A DNA stretch of 64,000 bases from Acholeplasmatales bacterium. Lineage in GTDB: Bacteria; Bacillota_I; Bacilli_A; Izemoplasmatales; Izemoplasmataceae. The stretch covers positions 38,199 through 102,198 of the forward strand of contig RECF01000078.1 in the NCBI GenBank assembly GCA_007694145.1, in the 5' to 3' direction. The notes below the pieces were generated by a model that saw nothing but the letters and a program-made list of their open reading frames with translations, ran no database searches and had not been told where the DNA came from. The first letter of the stretch is position 1, and every line of letters starts with the position of its first letter. The position numbers and the translations under genes were made by a program. Below are positions 17,140-26,188 of this stretch, one piece after another.

Positions 17140-17856
17140 ATGTCAATTCCAACCCCTCATATTGCCGCACATGATGCGGCGGACATCGCCAAACTCGTTT
17201 TGATGCCGGGCGACCCACTGCGCGCGAAGACCATCGCCGATACGTATCTTGACAATGTCAAGCAGTTCAATACCGTACGAAACATGTTCGGTTATACAGG
17301 CACGTACAAGGGGCGTCCAATTTCGGTGATGGGCAGCGGAATGGGTATGCCCTCTATTGGCATTTATTCTTATGAGTTGTTCAAGTTTTATGGCGTCGAG
17401 GCCATTGTGCGCATCGGTTCATGCGGTGCGTACGATCCGAAACTGAAACTTTACGACGTCTTACTCGCTGTCAGTGCCTACAGCGAGTCATCGTATGCCC
17501 GCACCCAATCCGGCGATTACGATGATGCTTACACCTATCCAAGCACCGTACTCAACCAGCAAATTGAAGCCGGTGCCAAAGCATTGGGTATCCCACTGAC
17601 CAAGGGCGTCATTCACTCAAGTGACGTGTTCTACCGGGAACACTTTGATGATTACAAGACAATTCACCGTGAGCATAATGCCATTGCCGTTGAGATGGAG
17701 GCGTTTGCACTCTTTCACAATGCCCGGGTGACCGGCAAGCAGGCCGCGTGTCTGCTTACGGTATCCGATTCTTTGGTTACCCATGAAGCCACCACGGCCG
17801 AAGAACGGCAAAATGCGTTTACTAAAATGATGGAAATCGCCTTATCACTTACATAA
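17140..17856 (+). CDS. deoD: Purine-nucleoside phosphorylase DeoD
   Basis: Hexameric-type phosphorylase that releases purine bases and (deoxy)ribose 1-phosphate from nucleosides. 238 residues from ATG 17140, which has AAGGAGAG upstream; an upstream in-frame start at 17068 lies inside deoC and is rejected. Motifs include VMPGDP-like LMPGDPLRAK, GSGMGMPS, RIGSCGAY, VEMEAFALF and TVSDSL. It works with DeoC in deoxynucleoside breakdown. Confidence 0.96.
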   Translation: MSIPTPHIAAHDAADIAKLVLMPGDPLRAKTIADTYLDNVKQFNTVRNMFGYTGTYKGRPISVMGSGMGMPSIGIYSYELFKFYGVEAIVRIGSCGAYDPKLKLYDVLLAVSAYSESSYARTQSGDYDDAYTYPSTVLNQQIEAGAKALGIPLTKGVIHSSDVFYREHFDDYKTIHREHNAIAVEMEAFALFHNARVTGKQAACLLTVSDSLVTHEATTAEERQNAFTKMMEIALSLT

Positions 17857-17861
17857 ACTTG

Positions 17862-17884
17862 AAAAGTGCTTCGGCACTTTTTTT
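17862..17884 (+). terminator. Intrinsic terminator after deoD
   Basis: An 8-bp stem AAAAGTGC/GCACTTTT capped by a TTCG tetraloop, then a T-run that ends just before the ribosome site of the next gene. Confidence 0.85.
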
Positions 17885-17893
17885 GGAGGGCCT

Positions 17894-19153
17894 ATGGACT
17901 TAACCGTTAAACAGCATGAACAGACATTGTACCACTATGTGCGGACTGAACAGTTCAAAGCACGCATTTTGAACGTGCGTTTCATGGCCGATCTAGACTG
18001 CATCGACCCAACCACGCGCGGACTCATGTCGGCGATGCTGCGGGCGAAAAACAAAGTCTATCCAACCCGCCGCAAGTTGCGACAGCAGTTAGAGACGATG
18101 TATGATACGGTGTATTCTGCCAGCGTGTCGCGTTTTGGGACCAAACATGTCGTCGATATGACGCTCATCATGATTGATGAACGGTTTACACTCGAAGGGA
18201 CGCTGCTTGAAGAAGGGGTGCGCTTTTTGCGTGATGCGCTTAGGCAACCTTTGTTTGAATCGACGACGCTTGAAGAAGAAAAGCAGTTTCTCATCGACTA
18301 TTTCAAAGCCGAATACGCCAGCAAGAGTCGTTATGCTCAAAAAAGGTTTCAACACCACCTGATGCAACAGCACCCTTATCGAGGCCACGCCTATGGCACC
18401 ATTGAAGCGGTGGCTGGTGTCACGCTTGAAGCCATTGAAGACGCCTATAAAACCATGTTACAAGAAGATAGCGTCTACGTGTCTTATCTCGGACCTGAAG
18501 ACCCTAAAGAGGTCCATGAACAGCTTACGCAGGCGTTGTCATTGACAAGCGGGCAGGCAAAGACGCCTATTTTGTATCGACATGCCTTCACCCCGATGGC
18601 ATCGATGAAGGAAGCCCATCCCGTGACACAACAGCGTTGGTTCACTGCCTTAAAAAGCGACATCTACTTTCAAGATGATGATTATTATGCGATGCTGGTC
18701 ACGAATACGTTGCTTGGTGAGGGTGGTGATTCCTTGCTTTTCAAAACGGTTCGCGATGACCATGCTTTGGCCTATTATGTTGGCTCAAGTTACTCGCCTT
18801 TCACCGGATTAGTCAGCATCACCAGCGGGATGGATGCCCGCAATATCCCCAAAGTCAAGGAACTTGTCGCGAGGATCATCGAAGACATCCAAAATGGTCG
18901 GTTCAGCGATGAGGACCTAATGCTAGCGAAAACGTATCTAACAGGTCACTACAAGAAAAGTTACGATGCACCAGGGGCCCTGATTGCTAGAGCCCTCAAT
19001 GCCTCACTCTTCAACTTGCCTTTCACGGAAAATCGCTTCCTCAAGGCAATCACAGCGGTCAAGCGCGAAGCCGTCATACGGATCGCGAGTCGACTCATAC
19101 CCGTTTTTGATTTCGAGTTTGGAGGTGCATCCGGTGACGACTCAATATTATAA
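17894..19153 (+). CDS. yfmF: M16 family inactive peptidase-like protein (YfmF type)
   Basis: 419 residues with the M16 fold but without the HxxEH zinc motif, so it is probably the non-catalytic partner of the next gene. M16 enzymes commonly pair one catalytic and one inactive half to form the chamber. Relatives in Bacillota are named YfmF (also YmfF). The ribosome site GGAGGG follows the deoD terminator directly. Its end overlaps yfmH by 20 bases. The substrate is not known from the sequence. Confidence 0.88.
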   Translation: MDLTVKQHEQTLYHYVRTEQFKARILNVRFMADLDCIDPTTRGLMSAMLRAKNKVYPTRRKLRQQLETMYDTVYSASVSRFGTKHVVDMTLIMIDERFTLEGTLLEEGVRFLRDALRQPLFESTTLEEEKQFLIDYFKAEYASKSRYAQKRFQHHLMQQHPYRGHAYGTIEAVAGVTLEAIEDAYKTMLQEDSVYVSYLGPEDPKEVHEQLTQALSLTSGQAKTPILYRHAFTPMASMKEAHPVTQQRWFTALKSDIYFQDDDYYAMLVTNTLLGEGGDSLLFKTVRDDHALAYYVGSSYSPFTGLVSITSGMDARNIPKVKELVARIIEDIQNGRFSDEDLMLAKTYLTGHYKKSYDAPGALIARALNASLFNLPFTENRFLKAITAVKREAVIRIASRLIPVFDFEFGGASGDDSIL

Positions 19154-20441
19154 GCAATACGGTGAGACCGTACATCGTCTCACCTTACAGGGCCGCTTGC
19201 CTGTGACGTTCATCGAAAAACCTGGCTACCACAAGGTTTATGTGACCTTGACAGCACCGCTTGGTGCGGTTCACCGTCACTATCTCGATGCATCCGCAGC
19301 ACGCAAAGAAGTCCCAGCTGGCATCGCTCATTTTCTCGAACATAAGATTTTCGAGCAAGTAGGCGAAGATATTTCCCGTCATTTTGCCCTCCATGAAGCG
19401 CAAGTGAATGCCTATACGGAGCATCACCGAACAACCTATTTGTTCAGTGCCACGAATCATGTACTTGACAATACGGTCCGGTTGCTCGAGATGTTTTTTT
19501 ACCCGCGTTTCACACCTGAAGGTGTCGAAAAGGAAAAAAACATCATTATTGAAGAGTTGAACATGCATCTTGACAACCCCCATTACCAGCAGTATTATCA
19601 GCTGCTCAAGCATATGTTTCACGATCATCCTGTCACTGTGGACATTCTCGGCACCAAAGAGAGCATCCAGGCCATTAGTTACGAAGCTTTGTCAAACGTG
19701 CATCGTGCATATTATCAACCGGAAAAGTGCCACTTGACGCTTGTGGGCGATCCTCAACATCTCAAAGTACTTGAAGCCTTAGAAGCCCATGTCACCTTGC
19801 CTACAGGTCAAGGCACAGATGTTCAGGACTTCAGTCATGCTGAAGCAACGTGTGTGGCATCCAGCGGCAACGTACTGGAAGCGGATGTCCTAATGCCAAG
19901 TGTCATGTTCGGGATCAAACGTATGCAAGAAGGCCGCCTGGAAAAAGAAGAAAAACTGCGCCATCAAATTGCCACCACACTCTTTTTTGATTTGGTGTTT
20001 GGTCAAAGCGGCCCTTATTATGAAGCGTGGCTGGATGCGGGGCTCATCAATGACGCCTATGACTATGAAGTATCATTTGAACCTTCCTACGGTATGGTGT
20101 TCATCTATGCCGAAACCGATAAGCCAAAAGCGTTTGTTCAAACATTACATGAAACCATGTCGACCCTCGCAACCACCGCACCGATTGAAGAGGACGACTT
20201 CAAGCGTGTCAAACGGCAAATGCTTGGCAACTTTGTTCGGTCACTGGATGCGCTTGAGCATCTCGCGCATGAGTCGGCACGCCTTGCCCTGCAAGGTGTT
20301 TCGGTCTACGATCTCCTCGAAGTCGCTCAAACCGTCTCCCTCGCTGCGGTTCGGGATGTTGCCAAAACATTGGCGGCGGACACCTTGTCTTCAGTAACGA
20401 TGCTACCAATACCCACAAATAAAGCGCCTGACAGCGAATAA
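19134..20441 (+). CDS. yfmH: M16 family zinc metallopeptidase (YfmH type)
   Basis: 435 residues from a GTG with GGAGGT 7 bases upstream. The zinc motif HFLEH (HxxEH) is near residue 60 and the third ligand region IIIEELNM lies about 75 residues later. It should be the catalytic half of a pair with the upstream YfmF. The longer in-frame start at 18984 lies within yfmF and would add unrelated sequence. In some Bacillota these proteins are linked to peptide processing or EF-P modification; that role is only by family. Confidence 0.9.
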   Translation: MTTQYYKQYGETVHRLTLQGRLPVTFIEKPGYHKVYVTLTAPLGAVHRHYLDASAARKEVPAGIAHFLEHKIFEQVGEDISRHFALHEAQVNAYTEHHRTTYLFSATNHVLDNTVRLLEMFFYPRFTPEGVEKEKNIIIEELNMHLDNPHYQQYYQLLKHMFHDHPVTVDILGTKESIQAISYEALSNVHRAYYQPEKCHLTLVGDPQHLKVLEALEAHVTLPTGQGTDVQDFSHAEATCVASSGNVLEADVLMPSVMFGIKRMQEGRLEKEEKLRHQIATTLFFDLVFGQSGPYYEAWLDAGLINDAYDYEVSFEPSYGMVFIYAETDKPKAFVQTLHETMSTLATTAPIEEDDFKRVKRQMLGNFVRSLDALEHLAHESARLALQGVSVYDLLEVAQTVSLAAVRDVAKTLAADTLSSVTMLPIPTNKAPDSE

Positions 20442-20456
20442 GCCGTCAAGCGCTTT
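20421..20456. terminator. Hairpin between convergent yfmH and hydrolase genes
   Basis: AAAGCGC (20421-20427) pairs with GCGCTTT (20450-20456), with an inner GAC/GTC, across the two stop codons that lie only 5 bases apart. It may terminate both strands; the T-runs are short. Confidence 0.5.
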
Positions 20457-21384
20457 CTTCATCAATCCAAGCCTCAAGCATGTCCCGTATGTCACCGAAA
20501 ATGGTCTCCCTAACCGTTTCCTGAAGTATCTCATGGCGTAAGCCTTGATAACACCGGGATAGGATGCGTTGCTTGCAAAACGGTGCATATAAGGTCGACA
20601 ATGTGTCCACCCCTGCTCCAAAATCACACACTGGATCTTCATCACCGCACAAAATGGCCAGATGTCCCGTCACGCTATCGTGTTTCAAATGATGGACCTG
20701 TTGTGCCTTGAGCATCAATGACATCAGCACGATTTGCGATGTAATGGTAAAAGGCACACCGATTTCCGGGTCATTCTTAGCGAGGGTGCGTATGTCTTCA
20801 TCGTGGGTTACCCACTCATCACGATGGGTGATTAACCCGCGCTTGACCATGGCTTTGTATGGTCGATCCTGCGTCAGTCTTGTCAAAAAACCTGAAACGT
20901 GGGTCGGTCCGAAAAATCGTCGCAGACCTTTAGCCACCTGACGAACGACACGCAGTTGCCAGGCGGAAAAGACGGAAGAACCGATCAACATCGTACCATC
21001 GGTCGCATCCGGTTGTTGATGCAAGACGCTACGCATCACAAAAGCGCCCATAGAGTGAGCAATGGCGAAAACCGGTCGGTGGGGAACCCAACCCCTTGCC
21101 CAGGCAAGGACCGTCAAGACATCCTCAATCAAGTCTTGTGCCTGGGCCGTATCGCCCATGTGTGTCGAGGTCTGATTGTTCAAGTTCTTACCATGGCCAC
21201 GTTGGTCATAGGTTAAAACAGCAAAGCCAGAACGCGCTAAAAAAGATGCGAACTCACTATAGCGTCGTCCATGTTCTCCAGCACCGTGGATGATGAGAAT
21301 CACAGCTTTAGCAGGTGGACTTGGATCAAAGCAGTAAACCGGTACAGCGAAACCATCATGCAAGGTGACCCTTGTTTCACGCAT
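20446..21384 (-). CDS. Alpha/beta hydrolase, monoacylglycerol-lipase-like
   Basis: 312 residues. The oxyanion segment IHGAGEHGRRY, the segment YDQRGHGKN, the nucleophile elbow AHSMGAF and a late histidine (GLRHEIL) match serine hydrolases of the lysophospholipase/monoacylglycerol lipase group (Hydrolase_4). The start at 21384 has AAAGGTGG 8 bases upstream and overlaps the upstream enzyme I gene by 8 bases; a further upstream ATG at 21414 has no such site. No signal peptide, so it acts in the cytoplasm. The substrate is unknown. Confidence 0.85.
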   Translation of the reverse strand: MRETRVTLHDGFAVPVYCFDPSPPAKAVILIIHGAGEHGRRYSEFASFLARSGFAVLTYDQRGHGKNLNNQTSTHMGDTAQAQDLIEDVLTVLAWARGWVPHRPVFAIAHSMGAFVMRSVLHQQPDATDGTMLIGSSVFSAWQLRVVRQVAKGLRRFFGPTHVSGFLTRLTQDRPYKAMVKRGLITHRDEWVTHDEDIRTLAKNDPEIGVPFTITSQIVLMSLMLKAQQVHHLKHDSVTGHLAILCGDEDPVCDFGAGVDTLSTLYAPFCKQRILSRCYQGLRHEILQETVRETIFGDIRDMLEAWIDEESA

Positions 21385-23047
21385 GTTCAGCAACCACCTT
21401 TCGCAACGCATCAAGCTTTATTTGACGCGGTGCACTTTCAGTCGATGCAAGCAGACGTGCGCGTAAATCCAAGGCATCGGAAGAACCGTTGAGACGGCTA
21501 AGGTGAGCACATAGCTTTTTATACACAGTCGGTGGCACACTCAAGGTGACTGTGCCAAGACCGCTAAGCAACCAAGCCGATAAAGGATCCGCAGCCATCT
21601 GGCCACAGATGGTCACGGGAATGGCGCGTTGATTGGCGGTGTCAATCACCTTTTTGATGAGCCCCAAAAAGCTGGAATCAAGAACATCATACAACGCTGA
21701 AAGCTGCGGGTCATAGCGATCGACTGCAAAGAAGTACTGATGAAGATCGTTGGTACCAATGGCCACGAAATCACACGCATCCGCATAGCGTTCAAAGGCC
21801 CAAGCAGCGGAGGGTACTTCGATGAGCGGCCCAAAGTTGACGTGTTTAGGTCGTGGTAAATTACGCGCTTGTCGCGTCTTTAGAAGTTTCTTAGCCATGG
21901 AGACGCCCCAAGCATACTCTTCAGGTGTCCTTACCATGGGAAATTCAATATTGAGAATCTTGCCGCCCGCGGCTTCATACAAAGCATGCAACTGTGTGTT
22001 CATGACCGAAGGGTGATCCCTTAACCACCGCAGTCCCCGCAACCCAAGTTGAGACGGTGGATTGGCTTGTTCGGTATGCGGGGCAGATTTATCCGCACCA
22101 TAATCAAATAAACGGACGATGATCGGGACGCCGAGTGCAAAAAAAGGTTGGTACGCAGCCACTTGACCCCCGCGTGTCACATCGTTGAGAAATTCTGTTC
22201 TAAACAAGCCGATAGCCGGTGCACCACTGGCCTTGAATGTTGTGATATCGTTGACACCCATGACGTTGACAGCCACGGTGCATGGCAAGTTGGCATGCCC
22301 ACTTTCAAGGCTTTCGATTGAGGGTCTTTTTTGATTATAGGTCGCACCGTCTTGACGGGCAACAGCTTTGCAAACACATCCTGTGTCACCATCGACATCG
22401 ACGTAACTGCCTGAGGGAAATGCCGTGTGAAGATGGGTGACTTGCATGATGACAGGTATGCCGAGTTGTTGTGAAACAATGGCGGTATGGCTGTTTAAAC
22501 TGCCTTGTTCAAGCACGACAGCAACACAACGAGGCTGCATAAGATCTAGTAACACACCCGGGTGCAAGTCACTGGCCATCAAAACGGTGTTCTCATGAAA
22601 GACCGGTGTTTTCTGGTTGAAGCCATGATAGTGCGTCAAGACACGCTGCAGCACATCTTTGATGTCTTGTGCCCGCTGTTTGAACTGTCCTTCTTCCATC
22701 TTCTCAAACCATGCAACAAAGGCAAGCATGGCGTCTGTATACGCTTCATCACCAGCTTTACCCTTTTCATAAATGGCTTGTTTTGCTTGCGCCATGACGT
22801 CTATATCTTTAGCCATGGCAATCTGTGCCTGAAGGATGTCATTCGATACGGACGTGTCTGCATGAGCGAGCGTGTCAGATAATGCCTGCCACGCTACTTC
22901 GGCCTGCTTGATGGCATCATTCAGCCGTTCCCAATGCCAGTCGGGATTTTGAGGTATCGGCTTGGCGGTACCAACAGGTGCCGTTTCCACATACCAGTGC
23001 ACTTTGCCGGTCGCGCGCCCCGGATGGAGTGGTTTACCGTGCAACAT
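21377..23047 (-). CDS. PTS enzyme I-like phosphoenolpyruvate phosphotransferase
   Basis: 556 residues. The phosphohistidine region is NSHTAI with H187 at the expected position (about 189 in enzyme I). PEP-binding motifs follow: GLFRTEFL, FPMVRTPEEY, IGTNDLHQY and the cysteine loop TICGQMA (C481). All catalytic residues are therefore kept, but the sequence is divergent from standard PtsI. It could be the main enzyme I or a specialised paralogue such as a PtsP type. No HPr or enzyme II lies in the window. ATG 23047 has GGGAGG upstream. Confidence 0.85.
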   Translation of the reverse strand: MLHGKPLHPGRATGKVHWYVETAPVGTAKPIPQNPDWHWERLNDAIKQAEVAWQALSDTLAHADTSVSNDILQAQIAMAKDIDVMAQAKQAIYEKGKAGDEAYTDAMLAFVAWFEKMEEGQFKQRAQDIKDVLQRVLTHYHGFNQKTPVFHENTVLMASDLHPGVLLDLMQPRCVAVVLEQGSLNSHTAIVSQQLGIPVIMQVTHLHTAFPSGSYVDVDGDTGCVCKAVARQDGATYNQKRPSIESLESGHANLPCTVAVNVMGVNDITTFKASGAPAIGLFRTEFLNDVTRGGQVAAYQPFFALGVPIIVRLFDYGADKSAPHTEQANPPSQLGLRGLRWLRDHPSVMNTQLHALYEAAGGKILNIEFPMVRTPEEYAWGVSMAKKLLKTRQARNLPRPKHVNFGPLIEVPSAAWAFERYADACDFVAIGTNDLHQYFFAVDRYDPQLSALYDVLDSSFLGLIKKVIDTANQRAIPVTICGQMAADPLSAWLLSGLGTVTLSVPPTVYKKLCAHLSRLNGSSDALDLRARLLASTESAPRQIKLDALRKVVAEHA

Positions 23048-23126
23048 AAGCAGAACCTCCCTGTACTTTCTGATAATCATTGTAGCATGACCGCCGGACA
23101 AAATAAACGAATTTCCCTTAAACACA

Positions 23127-23155
23127 TTCACATTTAGAGGTCCATGTTGTATAAT
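23127..23155 (+). promoter_or_regulatory. Promoter of the DUF3137-lemA operon
   Basis: TTCACA (23127-23132), a 17-base spacer and TATAAT (23150-23155). Transcription would begin near 23162, which supports the start codon at 23192. Confidence 0.7.
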
Positions 23156-23191
23156 GATTTAGGTATCATGGACGTGAAAGGCGGTAAACAC

Positions 23192-24076
23192 ATGGAAAAA
23201 GGACTCGAACAAACGCTCGAGAGCTTCCAAATACGCAAAAGCAAAGCGGAAAAGTTCATACTATTAGGCGGTATTGCCATGGTAGTAGCCGTGTTGATGT
23301 TCGCCTTGTTTAGTGAACAGGGCATGGTTGTACCGGGCATCATCATAGGTGTCGTTGCAGCGGTATTGCTCGTAATGGGTTTATCAGGGTTTTCCAAAGT
23401 GACCCATGACTTCAAACACAATTTTCTTGTTAAAATGATGGGTGAGTTAATCGAGGATGGCGTTTACGAACCGAAAAACGGTTTGAGTCATCACCAGGTT
23501 TATGCCACAGAGTTTCTTAAAAAAGCCGATCGTTTCAAGACCGAAGACATGATTCGCGGCAAGATTGACGGTGTGTCGTTCATCTCAAGCGACGTGAAAC
23601 TTGAAGAACGTCGTGTCCGTCATACTAAAAACGGAACCCAAACGTATTATGTGACGTACTTCCTTGGGCGCATCTTTGTTTTTGAGTTCAACAAGGAGTT
23701 TGATGGTTATCTTCAGTGTCTTGAACAAGGACGCCCCACCGTCAACCGACGTTATGACAAAATTCAGTTGGAGTCCATCGAGTTCAACAAGAAGTTCACC
23801 ACATACGCCACCAACCCCCATTCGGCGTTTTATGTACTTACCCCGCACTTTATGGAATCGATGATGAAGTTCGAGCGGGAGAACCCCGGCAAACTCGGGT
23901 TCTCATTTCTCGATACAAAGCTGTATGTCGGGATCAACAACAACAAGGACACGTTTGAACTGACGATGTTTAGAAAAATCGACAAGCAGCTGATTGAATC
24001 GTTCAAAAAGGATATCCAGGTCATTTATGATCTCGTAGATGATCTCAAATTGAATAATGATATCTTTAAAAAATAA
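23192..24076 (+). CDS. DUF3137 family membrane protein
   Basis: 294 residues from ATG 23192 (AAAGGCGG upstream). Two transmembrane segments lie at about 25-45 and 48-66, with a cytoplasmic domain of the DUF3137 type (MIRGKIDGVSFISSDV). Proteins of this family are often encoded next to lemA, as here. Upstream ATGs at 23144 and 23168 would leave no leader after the promoter. The function is unknown. Confidence 0.85.
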   Translation: MEKGLEQTLESFQIRKSKAEKFILLGGIAMVVAVLMFALFSEQGMVVPGIIIGVVAAVLLVMGLSGFSKVTHDFKHNFLVKMMGELIEDGVYEPKNGLSHHQVYATEFLKKADRFKTEDMIRGKIDGVSFISSDVKLEERRVRHTKNGTQTYYVTYFLGRIFVFEFNKEFDGYLQCLEQGRPTVNRRYDKIQLESIEFNKKFTTYATNPHSAFYVLTPHFMESMMKFERENPGKLGFSFLDTKLYVGINNNKDTFELTMFRKIDKQLIESFKKDIQVIYDLVDDLKLNNDIFKK

Positions 24077-24090
24077 GGAGGCCATAAAAA

Positions 24091-24657
24091 ATGATTGATG
24101 GTATTTGGATTGCATTAATTGTCATCGGTGTTCTGTTCCTATCTGTTTTGATTTGGTATATTGGCACCATGAACACGTTGCGCCAAAAAGAAGTGAAGGT
24201 TGAAGAAGCGGAGTCTGGCATTGATGTTGCTTTGACTAAACGATTCGACGTATTAAGCAAGATGGTCAATACCGTCAAAGGGTATGCCAAGCATGAGGCC
24301 GAGACGTTTGAAAAAGTCGTCAAATGGCGTGCAGGTCTGCCTAAGGAACTGTCGCTTGAGCAAAAACAGGAGTTTCAGCAAAAGATGGATGCCGTTCAAT
24401 CAGGCATTAATGTTGCTGTTGAAGCGTATCCTGACTTGAAAGCGGAAAAAGTATTCACCAATCTACAGCGCTCAATCAGCGATGTTGAGGAGCATTTGCA
24501 AGCAGCCCGGAGATTGTACAACTCCAATGTCTCGCTGCTGAACAAACGCATTGTCACGTTCCCAACAAGTATTGTCGCCGGCATGATCGGTATGAGCCGC
24601 AAAGCGTTCTTTGAAGCCGAAGCATCCAAACGCGCCGACGTCGACATCAGTTTTTAA
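24091..24657 (+). CDS. lemA: LemA family protein
   Basis: 188 residues with one N-terminal transmembrane helix and the LemA core: EEAESGIDVALTKRFDVL followed by VKGYAKHE, then a long helical domain. LemA proteins are membrane-anchored with unclear function. AAGGAGG precedes the ATG and the gene follows its usual DUF3137 partner by 14 bases. A terminator ends the pair. Confidence 0.93.
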   Translation: MIDGIWIALIVIGVLFLSVLIWYIGTMNTLRQKEVKVEEAESGIDVALTKRFDVLSKMVNTVKGYAKHEAETFEKVVKWRAGLPKELSLEQKQEFQQKMDAVQSGINVAVEAYPDLKAEKVFTNLQRSISDVEEHLQAARRLYNSNVSLLNKRIVTFPTSIVAGMIGMSRKAFFEAEASKRADVDISF

Positions 24658-24698
24658 TCTTTGCATTAGCAGTTGATTTTTCCAAAAACGACCCTAAG

Positions 24699-24721
24699 CG
24701 GACCCGTACGGTCCGTTTTTT
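24699..24721 (+). terminator. Intrinsic terminator after lemA
   Basis: CGGACC-cgtac-GGTCCG followed by six T residues. Confidence 0.82.
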
Positions 24722-24787
24722 CACGTCAAACAAGGTGAAGTTGCCGCCGCCGATGCAATTTTGCACGCAGCGAGCTTCTAAGGTAAA

Positions 24788-24816
24788 GTGACAAGGTGAA
24801 CGCGTTCGGGTATGAT
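24788..24816 (+). promoter_or_regulatory. Promoter of ssb
   Basis: GTGACA (24788-24793), a 17-base spacer and TATGAT (24811-24816). Transcription would start near 24823, before the AAGGAGG of ssb. Confidence 0.65.
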
Positions 24817-24838
24817 GGAAGCACAGAAGGAGGTCGAC

Positions 24839-25171
24839 ATGGTCAATCAGGTGATTCTTGTCGGGAGACTCGTTTATGATCCCGAACTAAAACTGCTCGA
24901 TAGTGGTAAAAAAGTCGCCACCATCACGCTTGCTTTGCAGCGGTCGTTCAAAAGTGCCGACTCAGGTACGTATGAAACAGATTTTATCCGCTGTACACTT
25001 TGGAGCGGTATTGCCGAAAACACGGTGCAGTACTGTAAAAAAGGCTCAACAATCGGTGTCAAGGCCAGACTGGCGCAGCGCTACTTCGAGTATGGGGATG
25101 AAGAATCCTTTACTTACCCCGAAGTGGTCGCGGAAAAAGTCACATTTATCAGCCCCAAGGCGGGCGCGTAA
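24839..25171 (+). CDS. ssb: Single-stranded DNA-binding protein, short form without acidic tail
   Basis: 110 residues made of the OB fold only (MVNQVILVGRLVYDPEL, then FIRCTLWSG). There is no glycine-rich linker or acidic DDDIPF-type tail, so it should bind single-stranded DNA without recruiting the usual SSB partners. This is the form of B. subtilis SsbB, used in competence. It is not between rpsF and rpsR, so the main ssb is probably elsewhere. ATG 24839 has AAGGAGG; an earlier ATG at 24812 overlaps the promoter. Confidence 0.9.
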   Translation: MVNQVILVGRLVYDPELKLLDSGKKVATITLALQRSFKSADSGTYETDFIRCTLWSGIAENTVQYCKKGSTIGVKARLAQRYFEYGDEESFTYPEVVAEKVTFISPKAGA

Positions 25172-25203
25172 CCCCCTTCCCCTGAATACTCCCCCCCTGA
25201 AAG

Positions 25204-25227
25204 ACACATCGCCTGCGATGTGTTTTT
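25204..25227 (+). terminator. Intrinsic terminator after ssb
   Basis: An 8-bp stem ACACATCG/CGATGTGT with a 4-base loop, then five T residues. Confidence 0.83.
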
Positions 25228-25252
25228 CCTTATCGGAAAGGATGAAAGTTTG

Positions 25253-25261
25253 TGATATAAT
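25253..25261 (+). promoter_or_regulatory. Extended -10 promoter of thyA-folA-plsC
   Basis: TGA followed by TATAAT, an extended -10 element; no clear -35 box. The ATG of thyA is 49 bases downstream. Confidence 0.55.
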
Positions 25262-25309
25262 AAATGGGTATCAAGGATGTTTTGCCAGACAACACCAAGG
25301 GGGATCATC

Positions 25310-26188
25310 ATGGAGACATATTTAGCATTCTTGCGTGATATTATGGAACAAGGCGTAGACCGCATCGATCGTACTGGCACCGGCACACGGGCGATTTTTG
25401 GGTACCAGATGCGGTTTGATTTACGTGAGGACTTTCCGCTACTAACGACTAAGAGCGTACATTTCAAAAGTGTGGTCGCTGAACTGCTCTGGTTCATCAA
25501 GGGTGACACCAACATTCGTGATTTGGTGCTTCAAGGGGTTCGGATTTGGAATGAATGGCCATATGCACATTATCGTAAAAGTTCAGCGTACCAAGGAGAA
25601 ACCTTGGAAGACTTTATCGAAAAGATCAAAATGGATCCGCACTTCGCGGCAAAACACGGTGATCTCGGTCCGGTTTATGGCCGGCAATGGCGTGCTTTTG
25701 AAGGGCGGGAAAAGACGGTTGATCAGCTTCAAGAAGTGCTGCGTCTGATCAAGGAAGAGCCGACCTCGCGGCGGATGATTGTCAACAGCTGGAATCCACC
25801 GTTGCTTGCCGACATGGCGTTGCCGCCGTGTCATATGATGTTTCAGTTTTTCGTAGCGGAAAACCGCTTGTCGTGTCAGTTGTACCAACGCAGTGCCGAT
25901 GCGTTTTTGGGCGTCCCCTTCAACATCGCCAGTTACAGCTTGCTGACGCTGATGATGGCGCAGGTGACCGGCCTGAAGCCAGGTCAGTTCATCCATACGA
26001 TAGGCGATGGGCACATCTATCACGATCATGTCGAGCAGGTGGCGCTTCAATTGACACGCACGCCGAAGCAAAGACCCACGGTCCGACTCAATCCCGAAAT
26101 CAAGGACTTGTTTGCTTTTACACGTGCGGATATTTCGCTTGAGGCGTATGCGCCCCATCCCGCGATCAAAGGCAAGGTCAGTGTCTGA
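25310..26188 (+). CDS. thyA: Thymidylate synthase ThyA
   Basis: Makes dTMP from dUMP with methylenetetrahydrofolate. 292 residues; longer than the 264-residue E. coli enzyme because of an insert around residues 85-115, as in some Gram-positive forms. The catalytic cysteine is C174 in LPPCHMM, and [10 protein letters not shown] and the dUMP-binding QRSADAFLG are present. ATG 25310 has AAGGGGGAT. The stop overlaps the folA ATG, giving the classical thyA-folA coupling. Confidence 0.98.
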   Translation: METYLAFLRDIMEQGVDRIDRTGTGTRAIFGYQMRFDLREDFPLLTTKSVHFKSVVAELLWFIKGDTNIRDLVLQGVRIWNEWPYAHYRKSSAYQGETLEDFIEKIKMDPHFAAKHGDLGPVYGRQWRAFEGREKTVDQLQEVLRLIKEEPTSRRMIVNSWNPPLLADMALPPCHMMFQFFVAENRLSCQLYQRSADAFLGVPFNIASYSLLTLMMAQVTGLKPGQFIHTIGDGHIYHDHVEQVALQLTRTPKQRPTVRLNPEIKDLFAFTRADISLEAYAPHPAIKGKVSV

